Below, in pieces: positions 23,393-35,665 of a stretch of DNA of 64,000 nucleotides. The DNA is from Amblyomma americanum. Its lineage: Eukaryota > Arthropoda > Arachnida > Ixodida > Ixodidae. Position 1 is the first letter of the stretch; the number at the start of each line of letters is the position of its first letter. The notes beneath the pieces were generated by a model, which searched no databases, was not told the DNA's origin, and saw only the letters and a program-made list of their open reading frames with translations. The position numbers and the translations under genes were made by a program. Location of the stretch: NCBI RefSeq assembly GCF_052857255.1, contig NC_135497.1, positions 112,275,002-112,339,001 on the forward strand, written 5' to 3'.

Positions 23393-24959
23393 CCGTATGC
23401 CGAGTTTGTGTCATAATAAAAAGCGTCATAATCTGCCGCAACGGGCACACCTGGTTGGTCGAAACGCCGGAAGCGGATGTGGTGGTTCGGATGCAGCGAA
23501 AAGGGTCGAAGAAACCGGACGGTGACGTACGCGACAGATGCTCGACAGCCAACATGGCGGCACGCTCTGAAGTGGAGCCTCTCGTTTCGAAGTGAACTCG
23601 TCGATGTTACTGCGTTATTCGGCCCGTGAACTGGCTATAAACTGGGTACGGGACTTTCGCTTCGTCTTGTCTTGCCTATAGCAAATTGGATGGACGATAA
23701 ATTTGGCCTCTTTTTTTATTTCGCTGGACGATTCGGTAGCTCCTAGGCCTAACGAGCACCGGTTGTTGCAGAAATTGTTCTCTTCATTCAAACTGGATGG
23801 CGCCACAATCCCCGAGTTATCTCGTCTGCGTATGTTGAATTAGTAACATAAAGCAGAATGACCCGCAAAATACTTGCGTTTACTGCGCGCAAACGTGCAT
23901 TTCCTATTCTAGAGCTCTCTATTAGCTGTTGAAGCGTCCTGCATCATGCCCGTGTGTAATGTCTGCCAGCGTGAAACCGCTCACGTGCACGGATGGTCAC
24001 TTGCCAGCGACGCACTGCTACACCGAAGCGTTTGACACGCCGGAGGTGGTTTTTTTTTTTTTGTGTCCCTTACGGTTCTCGATAGCCGCGGTGGTGTGGC
24101 TCTGCATCATTCAGCTCGCGATTTAGTTTGCAAGTTAATTTTAAGGCGTCAATGGGCATGCGTGCGCTCCGTATTATGGCGATTATATGAAGACTTCGTC
24201 TGCGAAGTCTGCCAAGACATATATTAAGAGAAACACAGCAAGAAGGTTTCTTAGCTCATGCCTTTTATTTCCTTGCAGTATCTGCATAAAATGAGTGAAA
24301 AACGTAAATTACCGTCTGCACAACCATACGATCACAATACCAATTTACATTCAGCGATGTTGCAGACGGCAAGTCGTCACGACGTCTTGGTTCAGCCCGG
24401 CACGAAGCGCGCATTGTGCAGCGAGTGAGTGCATGCTACAAACTTTCCTCTCCGTTCCCGTTTACCCTCAAGATAAATGTAAAACGCCATGTTGTGCGCA
24501 CAAGCTAGCTGCCTTTTATTTACCATCGGCGATCGACGGCTGTAGAGGCCGCCTTCTGTCACTGAAAAGCCATCCGTGGTTGCGTACAATATTTTCTTCT
24601 TCAAGTACACCTCCGGCCTTTACGGTGCAGAAAAGAGTGCCTGAACCCTATTGTTTGTATTTGCTGAAGAAAAATTGGGTAAAAAAGCAGCTTTGATATT
24701 ACTCCTTTACAGTGGAATCCAATGTGCAATCAAACATGCGGCTGAATGCTTCTTCTGTCGCATTGGTCGCGTTCTTTTTCTCGGCAAAGAGCAATAGCGC
24801 CGCTGGACAGTTCGCTGCGGCAACCGCAACGCAGTGACATCCTGCCGCCGCTCACAGTCGCAACCGAACCTACATCCGCTTCCGGTTTTTTGACCAATCA
24901 GGTGTGGCCGCTGCGGCAGATTATGGCGCTTTTTATTATGACAAAAACTCGGAATACGG
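23393..24959. mobile_element. pair of ~97-bp inverted repeats, 1.4 kb apart
   Basis: The arm 23393-23490 and the reverse complement of 24864-24959 agree over almost their full length. Shared words in order are CCGTAT, CCGAGTTT, GTCATAATAAAAAGCG, CATAATCTGCCGCA, CACACCTG, TTGGTC, CCGGAAGCGGATGT and GGTTCGG. The DNA between is not symmetric and has no recognisable transposase. This could be a non-autonomous DNA transposon with long terminal inverted repeats, or two insertions of one small element in opposite orientation. Both arms contain a CCAAT-type word in reverse (TTGGTC). Confidence 0.7.
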
Positions 24960-25917
24960 CCCCTAATTTTTTCAGAGCAAAAGAATAAAAAAAATGCTTG
25001 TGCAGCATTATAAACCAGCTTGAGGAAACCTTGGACTGTGACACTAACTCCCAGTAATAAGTGTTTAGATGCATAATAGCTTGCACGAAAATTCAGGGTA
25101 GCTGATGCTGATCATCCATAATCAAGACATTATGACAGTTGTGGAGCGAACCACAGTGGTGAACCTGGTGAGTATATAGTCATCCTCCCTCGCCAAACAG
25201 GTTCTCAGCCACCCCAGGATTTTCTTCGGAGAACGGCATGCATGGTGAGAGTGAATTTTAAACAAAAAAAACGTGATACATTTCATATCAGTTTACATTG
25301 CTCAGTGATTCTTATAAAATGCCAACATACTGCTCATTAGCGATGTGTGATATTATGCAAGCTAACACTAACAGAAAGAATGAAATCTGACCACATGGCG
25401 AGCAAGCGCCAGCTGGCATTCCCTGAACCATCCTAAAGAGGCCATTTTCGTTTGAGAGAAAATAGCTCTAAACGGCATGATAAAAACAGTGTTTTACCTA
25501 AAATCCTCTCTGTTGGGAAATGGAATGAAGGTGGTCAGGCCATGCAATTAATTGTGCATGAACTGCTACAAGCTAGTGCAAGCTACTGGCCTGGCTGGAG
25601 AGAAAACTGACTATAAATGGCACAAAAACCACGACAACAAAGACGAAAATAATAGCGCACGTCATAATGCTTTACAATAACACCAACGGAAAGTCAGGTG
25701 GCACAGTGACAGCAGAAAACATAGTATCTGTGTCAAAGTCAGCGACGCAACCCCTTCCATGACAGCGGTCCGTTGCAACACAAAGCATGCATTCATTATT
25801 ATACCAAATATTTTACACCTTGAAAGGCAGGCAACAGTTATGAGTTAACATATCTCCCGTGTCTGCAGCCAGTAAACTCAAAAAGCCACCAAGAAAAATG
25901 TGCACGAGGTCACTAAA
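24960..25917. other. non-coding stretch
   Basis: I see no gene or clear repeat. It borders the 3' side of the broken hAT-like coding region and may include that element's 3' flank, but I could not identify terminal inverted repeats or an 8-bp target duplication. Confidence 0.4.
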
Positions 25918-28807
25918 CTACTTCACGGAAAGCAGCTGGGCCAGCTGGCGCATGATTCTTGGCGAAATTGTACAGGGTAGGAGGACAGAGACAAGAAGAC
26001 ACAGACAAGAAGACACAGATATAGTCTGTTCGAAGAACAGATCGCGGAGGAGGTCATTTTCAATGGACATGATAGCAAGCGAGTTCACCTTGTCGTCAAG
26101 GAGGCTCGCACAAGGGCGATTTTTTATCAGCGACAATTTGAAAAACGATCGTTCGGTCTCACAGTTTGCCACGGGTATGCTTAAATACATAAAAAAGCAA
26201 TAGACAGGTACGAAAACACATCAAAAAGCTTTCTTTTGTGCAGCAACTTCAATATTCCCAGGAGACCCGTGTCCTGGCACACAGAGTTGTGCAGAAAGTT
26301 CGCAAACTAAACGATTTCAGCGGAAAATGCTTGCTCCAAATCATTTTTGTAGGTTTTCACCAAATTCTCAGCCTGCTGTGCTAGAGTGGTCTCGCTCCCA
26401 ACTTCTGTCAGCAATTTTAAGAATCCGAACCTTTCGCAGAGTTCAGTGTAGGCAGCCTCTCGCACTCGCAAAGCAGTGCCTGGACTGTCAAGTACAACAT
26501 TGTAGGTCTCTACGATAAACTTTTTTCTACTTTGTAGCGCACTATCGCTTTTTCCGTCCGGGTGCTTACTCAGAACGATGCCTTTGCCCTCATCCTGATA
26601 ACACTGAATGGTACTTAGCGTGCATGCTCTCTCTTCGAAAGTATCAAAGAGAGGTCGCAAAGAATTAACAAAGCCTTCTAGAGAGCTCAGCAGGTTTACA
26701 GCACTTGAAATGTCTAGGCCTGGTTTCTGAAGTGCTACGCTCGTTTTGTCAAAGCGCTCCAAGATTTCACTCCAGAAAATCGCCATGAATGCAGTCTCTA
26801 GTTTTGTCATTTTCTTGAAGAGAGAGTGCGCTTCGTTCCTAGTGTCACCGTTTTCTTCCTCGTTCTTTGATATAGCTTCAAGGCAACACAAGATTGCATT
26901 GAAATTTTTCAGAATGGCCTTACATGATTCAGCGTGTCTTGACCACCTGATGTCAGAGAGACTTTTCAAAACAAGCTGCTGGCCAGTTCCGCCCATGCTG
27001 TCCAAAAGATACCTCCATCGCTTAGGTGAGGCAGCAAAGAACACATACAGTCTCTGAATTACAGTGAAAAATTTGACTGCCTCAAGGCAACTGTCAACGC
27101 TACACGCGCCAACTAAGTTCAGTGAATGACCAGCACACCGGACGCAGACTGCCAATTCGTTCAGGTGTTTGATTTGAGCTTGCAGTCCTTTGTGTTTTCC
27201 TGACATATTACTCGCATTATCATAAGCTTGGCCCCTACAATCATCAAATGAGATGCCATTGGTCGTCAAGAGGGACATCACGGTATCGAAAAGATACAAG
27301 CGGGTATGCGATTCGATTGGAACAAATCCAAGAAAGCGTTCGTACACTTTCCAATTTAAATAGTATAGTAAAACAACTGACAGCTGATCAACGTGAGTAA
27401 GGTCTGGAGTCGAATCAACAATTAGAGAAGTAGTTTGCGCGTTTCACTTCGTCAACGAGACGTTCCCTGACAGTCTTTGCCATATGCTCGATAAATTCAT
27501 CACAAATGGTTTTTGACAGATACGATGGGTGACCTTTTCCTTTGTTCCCGTAGCGTTTCATGTGCTCCTCTAGAAAGGGATCAAACTTGGCAATGGCCTA
27601 AAGCACTCCCATATAATTGCCATTTCTCGGTGAACCAAAAATCTCCTCACTGGCCCTAAACGCTAGGTTTCGCTCAGCTAGAAGCTTAACTGCAACGACT
27701 ACGCGCTTCAACACCTCTGCCCAGTAAGTGGTCTCAGTGACAAGATGCTTAACCGGCTTCTTGTCAATTGTGCTGCTCGAGTTAGAGCGGGCGAGCCGTG
27801 CTGCCACGCAGTTCCGGTGCTCGACGCTATTTTCATGTGCGCAAACCTTTTCTTCTGCTCTTTTCCACTCACAAAAGCCGTGCGTGGTGGAAGCACTGGG
27901 GTTGCTTGAAATCGAAAATAGTTTGCACATGAAACAGTAAACGGAACCTTTGGACTCCGAGTACATTAACCAGTGCCGCTCGTACGCCTCCCCATTTACA
28001 GCCTTTCGCACAAAAGATGAGGTGACATATACCGTTTCTGAGTTTTGTATTGCCTTTCGGAAGACGGAAAATTTTCTGCCCGATTTTGAAAATACAATAG
28101 CCCTTTCTCAAGGCATACACTCCGAAAGCTGTCAGTAATAACGTCCGGCCACTTAGCAGGGTCACTTCGGAGAATCTCGCAACGTACCTCTTGCTGCGGG
28201 GGTGTCTGTACTTCTCTGTTGCCGCAACGAGAAGCCGTCTCATTCGTCCTCTCGAGGCTTACTTTGTGGGTGGGAGCATGATTATTTGAAGCCAAACTAA
28301 CAGGAAACAAGTGAGTCGGTTCTTGGAGTGTTGTTTGCTGGCACTCGTCAGTTGAAGGAGGCTCATCGGAGAGGTTTGGCACCTTTTGATGAACAGTAGT
28401 AGAAATCGAGCGTGGCGGACGGGACACCTGGAGCTCTGTGGCACGGGCCCGGCCGAGTAGCATAGACGTTGCTGACTCAGAAACAGGACAGGGCTCGGTT
28501 AGCGTCGGTTGCTCAGAAATATGGACGACCGAGGTTGGCACCGTTTTCACAGGATCCAGACAACCAAGATGAGCCAAACCTTGCTTCTTGCCAGGAAACC
28601 GCGGTGATGGAGTTGGCAAGTCCTCCACACAATCACAGTCGGTACTATTTGGAGTTTGACACGGACTCTGGGTAGAGCGATCATACTGCTCCGCGGAAGC
28701 TGCATTCAGTAGGTATTTTGTCATCTTGGTAGCTTCTTTTCATGCTCTTCTCTTTCTAATTTCGCCTTTCGTTTAGACGCACAACTTTGATGCTTCCGAC
28801 CGAGCAT
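25918..28807 (-). pseudogene. ZMYM1-like / hAT-family transposase relic
   Basis: Read on the minus strand, the pieces follow the order of a ZMYM1-like hAT protein. They are a basic N terminus (MLGRKHQSCASKRKAK, from 28807), a variable linker, a TTF-type zinc-finger region (DPAKWPDVI; RHWLMYSESKGSVYCFMCKLF at about 28000-27900), a DUF4371-like core (27600-26307, including CVRCAGHSLNLVGACSVDSC) and a hAT dimerisation tail (PVANCETERSFFKLSLIKNR at about 26180-26110). The frame is broken at about 28730 and 28010 (apparent 1-base losses), by a TAG near 27600, near 27430, and again before 26200. It has no introns. It is a dead copy of a transposase-type gene rather than a working host gene. Confidence 0.85.
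25980..26022. repeat. short minisatellite (AGACAAGAAGACAC)n
   Basis: About three near-identical units of AGACAAGAAGACACAG. The tract lies just past the hAT tail and replaces its normal C terminus. Confidence 0.75.
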
Positions 28808-30994
28808 TTTCGCATGAATGGATGCTAATTGTTCACCGCACCGGGCACTTCGTCAGTCCTACGCGACCGCAGGTGTCCAACGGTGGCCGTCCCGATGACT
28901 GGCGCACGCTGCCTGGATGGTCCGTGGCTGGTCGAGAGTGGTGCTTCCCCCGGGAGCTCCTTCATTCATTCATTAAAAAAAAGTTACACCCGTGGCCACC
29001 ATTACAGTGGTCAGATAGGCAGATACCTAAATGCATGCGTATACCCGAGAGAAAACACTTATTTTAAACACCCAGCCTGGTACTTCAGGTACACTTCTTG
29101 TATGCTCCATATCACAACTTCATAAAGTGGAGCCGAACCTATGCTAGTGAGGCGACAGCTTCCACAACTCTGTGAGTGGTCATGTTAGAACGGCACACAT
29201 GTGGAAGACATTGCCTTTCACTCACAGCTTCCAATGCACTGCAAGGAGTGGTGACTGACCTGCTGGATTAGGAGCAGCAGGTAACCGCTGCTGGTTACAT
29301 GATCTGAACAGTTCAAATAACTGATGCCAGCTACTGCTACAAAGGTCAATGAATACTCACATCCTCAAAAAAAAATTGTGGGGTTATGAGCCACACAGCT
29401 GGCTATTTTGCGTTAATATAGTCTGGACTGGTATAAGATACTGTACAGGAAATGCAAGAAGTATTAAAGTCAAAACGCTATTAAAAAGCTTGCTCTTGCC
29501 TGCATCTGCAGTATGTGTGCTTTTGGTGCCAGATGTCACACAAACTAGCCCCCTAGGCTTCCTGTGCCACCTTTATCAATGCATTTTAGTTGATCCTATC
29601 TGCGGCTAACTATAGCTTGAATGCTGATGCTACAGTCAGAGTCTAGGTTCATTTTTTAATTATCGTGCACCCTTTATTGCAGTATTTATACTTGCTTCTG
29701 CATTATGCCTTTCTGACTGGCTTATGTAAATGAGTGTATCTGCATTACGTTTGTCATACTGAGGCCCTTACATCTGCACAAATATATTTAGTTACAAAAC
29801 CAGGTCTTAAAATGGGCACCCAGTGATTTGGGATTTTGTTTTAGCACATGATTTTATTTTGCATCACTTTTTGCAACAACAAATTTTCTATTATCAACAA
29901 CTGATAATGACAATGTTTAGAAATTCCCAACTTCGTGACACAAAAATAAATAAAGCTGCAGCGATTAGCTCCATTTTTGTCCTGATCACATCCACATCAT
30001 ACAAAACAAACCCATTCACACATTTGGCACTTCATTCGTTTAATGCAGGATTTCAGAAAACCAGGTTTAACAACAGCCAAATTGGTTTGTAATAGCCCCA
30101 TGCTGACAACAAGCAGCAAGGATGCGCACATAAATGAGCGTATGGTTAGGCTATATATGTACCCTGTTTCATGAAGCAGTTTGATGAAGAAAAGAAGGAA
30201 AAAGGCCCAAAAGAGAACCTAACATACAGCATAAAAAAAGAATCTCGCAGCAAGAACTAAAACGCACCTTTGCTTCCATACTGCTCATGAATATTTCCCA
30301 GTGGCAACAAGGTGAAAGTTGTGGCTGTGGGCTCCCAAGTGGATGTAGATGTTCTCCCCTGCAGACATTTATTTAATACCATCACGATTACAGACCGTCA
30401 AAATTCAGAAATAAGGTCACCCTGGCCAAACAATGAAGCTTTTAAACAAAACTTGAAAAAGCAAGCAAATTCCTTAATCTGGGTGCCGTTCTAAAAACAG
30501 TTAATGACCGAAACAGATGGCAGCTTCAACAAACTGCAAAGCGGCCTGATGCACAAAACGACCAGCGGTCAGTGCCTGTGCAGCAGACAAAATTGAAAGT
30601 TTATCTCAAACGGCACGCTTACGGTATACGCATTTTACGTATAGATAAGGTATATAGTCCCTACGCACGCAAAAATTACCACGCGCGAATAAACCGTACG
30701 TCAAGGAATTTGGCGGAATAGCATCAAACAGCATTAATTTTGACAGAACACACATATTATAGAGCAAACAAAAAACAGCTGCGTGTACAGTGATTCTCGA
30801 CGAACTCTGTTCAATGCTGCTTCCCTTTCTAGGATGCACGGAAAGAGCGGCTTGTCGCACTGCACATCTTGGCACTTAATTAGGTAGAAGCGGCAAGCCC
30901 TGAGGCCGCTCTTGCGTAAAATATCCTTTGAAAAATGCAAAGCAGCATGCATGAAGACATAGGATTGCTTACCGGTAATTCGAGGCAGGTGCGC
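28808..30994. other. 2.2-kb non-coding stretch
   Basis: No gene found. A short (CATT)n run lies near 28960-28976. The rest, from about 29340 to 30550, is AT-rich, with scattered short frames and nothing recognised. Confidence 0.5.
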
Positions 30995-31440
30995 GGTCGT
31001 GACGAACTGCTCTACGTCTTCAGGTCACGGCAACGCTCGTACGTTAACACTGTTTTCTTTTTGTTTCGCCGATGTATCTGCGAAACAAAAAAACCTCCAC
31101 CAAAGAATAAGGCAACACAAAAATGACATCCGGCTAATGAATTCAGAATCCAGCCCCCTCGCCGAACACTGCGAGCGCGCCGACCACCGGATAGCCTTCG
31201 AGGAGGTGAGCGTCTTGGCCGTGGAGCCAAATCTGTTCAAGAGGCGACATGTGGAGTCATGGCACATTCTGCTCACAAAGGCGGCGATGAATAGGACTCC
31301 AGGAACGCTCCCCTCCGCCTAAGTTAGTGGACTGCGCCACGTGCTAACAAAGGGAGAGCGAAGGCAGCAACACGCTGCTGCTGGCACACTTTAGACACCC
31401 CTGAAGAAGGGACCGAGTTGGTCCGGAAACGTTGGGTAAA
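30995..31440 (+). pseudogene. Penelope-like element 3' end (GIY-YIG endonuclease)
   Basis: A plus-strand frame ending at 31322 reads NLHQRIRQHKNDIR, then LAEHCERADHRIAFEEVSVLA and NLFKRRHVESWHILLT. This is the pattern of the C-terminal GIY-YIG endonuclease of Penelope-like retroelements (RLxQHKND, LAEHC..DH.I, KR..ESW.I). The GIY and YIG segments before it are degraded and the reverse transcriptase is missing, so the copy is 5'-truncated. It ends in a non-coding tail with a hammerhead-like core, listed separately. Its orientation is plus. Confidence 0.85.
31401..31430 (+). ncRNA. hammerhead-ribozyme-like core in Penelope tail
   Basis: CTGAAGA (31401-31407) fits the CUGANGA box. GGACC (31410-31414) pairs with GGTCC (31420-31424) around a GAGTT loop as stem II, and GAAAC (31426-31430) fits the second box. 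Penelope-like elements are known to carry hammerhead motifs. Stem I is not evident and stem III would be very short, so this copy may be degenerate or inactive. Confidence 0.45.
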
Positions 31441-32444
31441 GTTAAAAAAAATATTGATTGGCGTCTGTTTTCTCTCAACCAACTCCCCAGGTAACAAATA
31501 GCCCTTTTCCCTCCATCCATGGTTTGACCTCCAGAGTACCTGTATGGAAATTAAAAAAAAAAAGAATTTTCACCTGCAGCCACGTACACTTTCTCTACGC
31601 GTTTTAACACGTCTTTTCCATTGTTTGACCTCTACAAAGCGCGGTACAAGGTAACGCGGAAAACAATGTCGACAGTGTCCTTATATAGCTTCTTTCTGTG
31701 TACTTCTGTTAAATACACTTTAGGAAACCTAGCACGTAAGAGAGCACAGGCAGCAATGACCTCCACTTACCGGTCCCAGCATGCGGTTGGAAGATGCTAC
31801 GAAGTCCGGCAACAGCCTCTCTAATCTTAGTTGCACGATCCCACGTAAAAAAAAAAAATCTCTTACATCCCTGAAGAAAAGAAAATGGCTTACGAGTTGT
31901 TTAATGAACAAATGGGGCAAGCCCAGCCCACCTCCCTAGACCTGTCCGAACAGATTCGTTCGGCTTGTTCTTTCCCATGAAGAACCCCATGTGAACACAG
32001 CAAACAATTTATGTAATTTCTGCACATTAACCCTGGAGCAATGCAACACACTAGGCACATACGAGAGTTTGGTAACGAAAAGTAATTGCACAGCACTTCG
32101 CACAAAAACAGACAAATACCACTCTGTGATTTTTAAACTCTTTCTTTAATTAAGCGGTAGTTTGTTCCATGAAGGAGAGAGGGCAGGAAGATGGGAGTCG
32201 CCGCCGCCGCGCAGCGACATGTTTCTGAAAAACAGAGGCGCCTTGGCTACCGCTGCCGCAAAAGTAGAAGACGGACAGGGCAGGCACGAATTTTGTGACA
32301 CTGTCCCACACTTTCGCAGCAGGCTTTGGTAGGCCTGCAGACGGCACGCTTATAACATCATTCTTCGCGCAAAAAAAAAAAAAGCGATCGAACCGTGTGT
32401 ACATTGACGCACGGTGCTTCGAGTACACGGGTATATAGAGTTTC
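31441..32444. other. non-coding stretch
   Basis: No gene found. A-rich runs lie at about 31554-31563, 31847-31858 and 32371-32383. No repeat family is recognised. Confidence 0.45.
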
Positions 32445-32530
32445 GACTCCGTCGAAATTCGGCTGCAGCGACCGGGACCGAACCCGCGTCTTTCGGGTCA
32501 GCAGCCGAGCGCCATAACCACTGTACAAAT
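32445..32530 (-). mobile_element. tRNA-derived SINE head fragment
   Basis: On the minus strand the A-box side (TGGCGCTCGGCTGCTGACCC) and a B-box-like GGTTCGGTCCC are present, followed by the CGAATTTCGACGGAGT body typical of the second SINE subfamily at 51615-51831. The head edge is degraded and the rest is lost. Confidence 0.6.
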
Positions 32531-32821
32531 GGCGCTACCGCGACATTTTATGTAAGCGGTGATTCCGTGCGCTTTTCGATGTGAAGCTGTCGTCTCGAGA
32601 GAGCGCCTGCATGGTACTTCGCGGTATGCGTGAAACGCGAGGGTGGGGACGCGGAAGCACGCGAGACGCTTTCTGCCTAGACGGCGCCCTCGCGGTAAAA
32701 TGGTAAGAAACGAACGAGGTGAAGAATAAATAACGAAACGCAGAGTGCCCATACAACGCAGAGACATAAATGGACCAGGACAAGAAACTGTACTCTCGCA
32801 GCGAAGGAGAGCGAGAGTAAC

Positions 32822-33083
32822 TATAGTCGGATACAACTCAAGAACGAAGCGACAAATGCCCCTGAAAGGAGGCCCTCCAGCCAATGGCGTCGACCAATTC
32901 TCATGACGTCGTGGTTAATCCCGTTGGATCTACTAGCGTGACATCGCAGGAGGTGGCAGATGAACGGGTATGAACCATGGCTTAATGGGATTGACCGTGA
33001 CGTCATAAGAATCAGTCGACGTCACTGGCTGGAGGGCCTTCTTTGATGGGCATCTGCCGCTTCGTTCTTGAGTTGTATCCGGA
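32822..33083. mobile_element. palindromic MITE, copy 2
   Basis: Same family as 3211-3475. It begins TATAGTCGGATACAACTCAA, contains ATGCCCCTGAAAGGAG and CCAGCCAATGGCGTCGACC, and closes with the reverse complement ending near GAGTTGTATCCGGA. The last bases of the right end have decayed. Confidence 0.75.
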
Positions 33084-35238
33084 CGAGACGACACCATTCA
33101 TCATTCGCCCATGAACCAGAAACCAGAATGATGGACCAATGAAATGCAGTTCACTGCGAGACTTGGGTGCCAGCGTGAAGGATGGGGAGGTAGGCTTCGT
33201 CGAAAGAGAGCACGACCGGGCTTTGAATTTTCCCCGGAATTTGTACTTCGGTCGCATATTTTTTTTGTCTGGATTTTCACAATGTTTAAGGTCCCATAAC
33301 CTCGCAGAAAGTTCGCGGTGCAAGTATTTATGGATTTTCAGGCTTGGCGTCAAAATAAGACACCAGGACTTAATGGGTATAGAATGCGGAAGATACCGCT
33401 TTCGCTACTACAGTTCACAACAGAGGAGTGAATCGAAAAGTGTCTTATATAGCAGTGTGCAGAACTCTAAAGCAGTTCTTGAACTTCATAAGGAAGAGGG
33501 GTTTCGCTCAAGGTTCAAAAGATGCCGCACTCTCCTGTGCACCTTCCCAGCATACATCATTTCCTCTCGCTCTTCTCGTAGAAAGGCAAGTGTTGTAGCT
33601 GACAATACGCCGCGTCAGCAACAGGCCTGTGCTAAACTCGCGTAAGGTCTCTTCGATTTGGCTGCGCTTTCTGCACCAGTTCAAGGAGGGCAGCACTTTC
33701 GCCTTCGTTTTTCCAGTGCAGCGCGCCTGCTGCACTTCCGTCTTCATTTTGCAAGAGTGCCAGCATGGTGTAGCACTAGATCTTGGCTGGCTTGCATCTC
33801 GGAATTGGAAGTGCAGCTGCAGTGCAGCAATACGAGGGCCCCCATGTGTAGGTCGGAGAAGATTTGCCCGTAGTTTAAATCAAATGATGACTGTTCGTTC
33901 TTGAAAGGAGGAGGTGGGTAACTTTATGGCGTCATAATTGTAAACCTAAGCGGTAAAATCGAGCCCCGTGAGGAGCATATATAATTCAGCGCATATTCGT
34001 AAATAGTCTGTGCATATACATGCAACGACTTTTTTTTTTAGTAAAACGACAATTTCCTGGGGTTGGTTCATGACAGCTCTTATTGCGCTTTGCTGCTTGA
34101 AAATTCACGTGTTTCGAGACATTGGCGACCGTTGATGTAGACGGCACGCAGCCGGCTGTTAACGACCAGGCCTGCATTCGACTATTCGTTTTGGAAGCAG
34201 CCAGTGACAAGGTGCACTTGAACTGACGCGGCACCGCCGCGGACCTTGACGGAACTAGTGCAGACAGTGCAGACAAATCGAAGAGACCTATAGACATCCT
34301 GGAAGGCTGCAATGGAAAAGATGAAGGCTTTCATCATATCTGTATCGCCCTCTTCTATCGTGCTTTATAAAGCGCTTCAATGACGCTCTGCGTAGAGCTT
34401 ACCGCATCGAAGTGCTCAGCAGGTACGAGGCACAGTGCTTCTGGCTCGCGCCAGTTTTCAAAACAGGTGTTTACAACGTACGAGGTGATAAAATAAAAGA
34501 TAGTCTATATTTTCGGCTTCTTGAGTAAATACTGTTCTGTATACAAGCGGCAAGAAATACGTGTCATTCAACGCTTTAACGAGCGCAGCGCATCCGCGTT
34601 CTCAGGAAAAATCGGCAAAGACGCAGCATTGTTGCCAGCGCCGAGGGCGCGCCACGCGTTCTGCACGAGCAGTTGTGCGCGAGCAGCGCCTGTCGCTTCC
34701 TGCAGCTCGCTGGCAATGCTGGCACAGGAGGGAGAGAACGGTAAAGAGAGAAAGAAATGAAAGCAAAAGGTCAGGAGTGTGTTTAATAAGACTGTTCATT
34801 TCCACCGGTAGCTGTTCGCCAACATCCACAATGTCATTGTATGGCTCGATCCACACATTTTCCATGTACGATAGACCAAATTTTCATTTTCCTGTTCATC
34901 AGACAGCCGTTTTATGATTCCGTGCAATTGCCGGGAGGAATATCGATGTGAGCAGTACAACAAACTCATCGGTATAGGTGCGTGTGCAAAAAGATAAGCG
35001 GAATATTGTCTGGGACAGACTACTTATCATTACTCAAAGGCCGGTGCCGAGGCAAGCGTCGAAAGGGTGGCGTCAAAATCGCACATGTCAAAAACATGGC
35101 ACAACGTAGCCGCTGCGCACGCATGCAATCATTTTTTTTTTTTTTTGCGGTCATGAGCTCAGGAAGGCATTCTGCACAAGCTACAAAAATATCAGTGGGA
35201 AAAATTGAATGACTAACGAAATATAAAATCTTTAAATC
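33084..35238. other. 2.1-kb non-coding stretch
   Basis: No gene is supportable. The frame 33139-33645 (+), 168 codons, was read and has no domain, low-complexity signature or splice context, and is probably chance. T runs occur near 34030 and 35131-35145. Confidence 0.4.
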
Positions 35239-35665
35239 TGTTATATTGACACGTGTACTTATCTTTATCGGGCGACCACGTTTCGCCGCCTAAATAGTGT
35301 TATCGCACAGCGCGGGACGCGCCTGCATCTATCCGAAGTTTCTGGCAAGTCATCGATGCTTCTATTCGCTGTCTGTTGTAGCCGAACCTTATGTTATCTG
35401 ATTTCATCGCCTGACGCGAATGATGTAGAACTTTGTGGAAGGCACGTGGGTCCCAACGATTAGTCTGAACATTCGACGACTGCTATATAAAAGCCGACGC
35501 GGTTGACCCGCGGATCAGATTTTCGACGATCGCCGACCGTGTTCGCCGCTACCGTTGTGCTGTAAGTGTAGCCTCTTTTTGTGGGCACAGGTTCGCCCAA
35601 TAAAAAGTTAGTTTTGTTTTTCACAGTATTGCTACTGTGTTCTTCAACGTCACCACCACGTTACA
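35239..35665 (+). mobile_element. solo LTR, Ty3/gypsy type
   Basis: The segment runs from TGTTATATTGACACGTG to CCACCACGTTACA and has LTR anatomy in order: TATATAA box at about 35484, a transcribed region and AATAAA at 35599-35604. No gag/pol lies on either side, so it is a solo LTR left by recombination between two LTRs. A clean 5-base target duplication is not visible at these borders, so the ends may be off by a few bases. Confidence 0.65.

Noticed and set aside
33139..33645. 168-codon gene (+)
   Set aside because: No domain, no conserved motif and no flanking splice signals.
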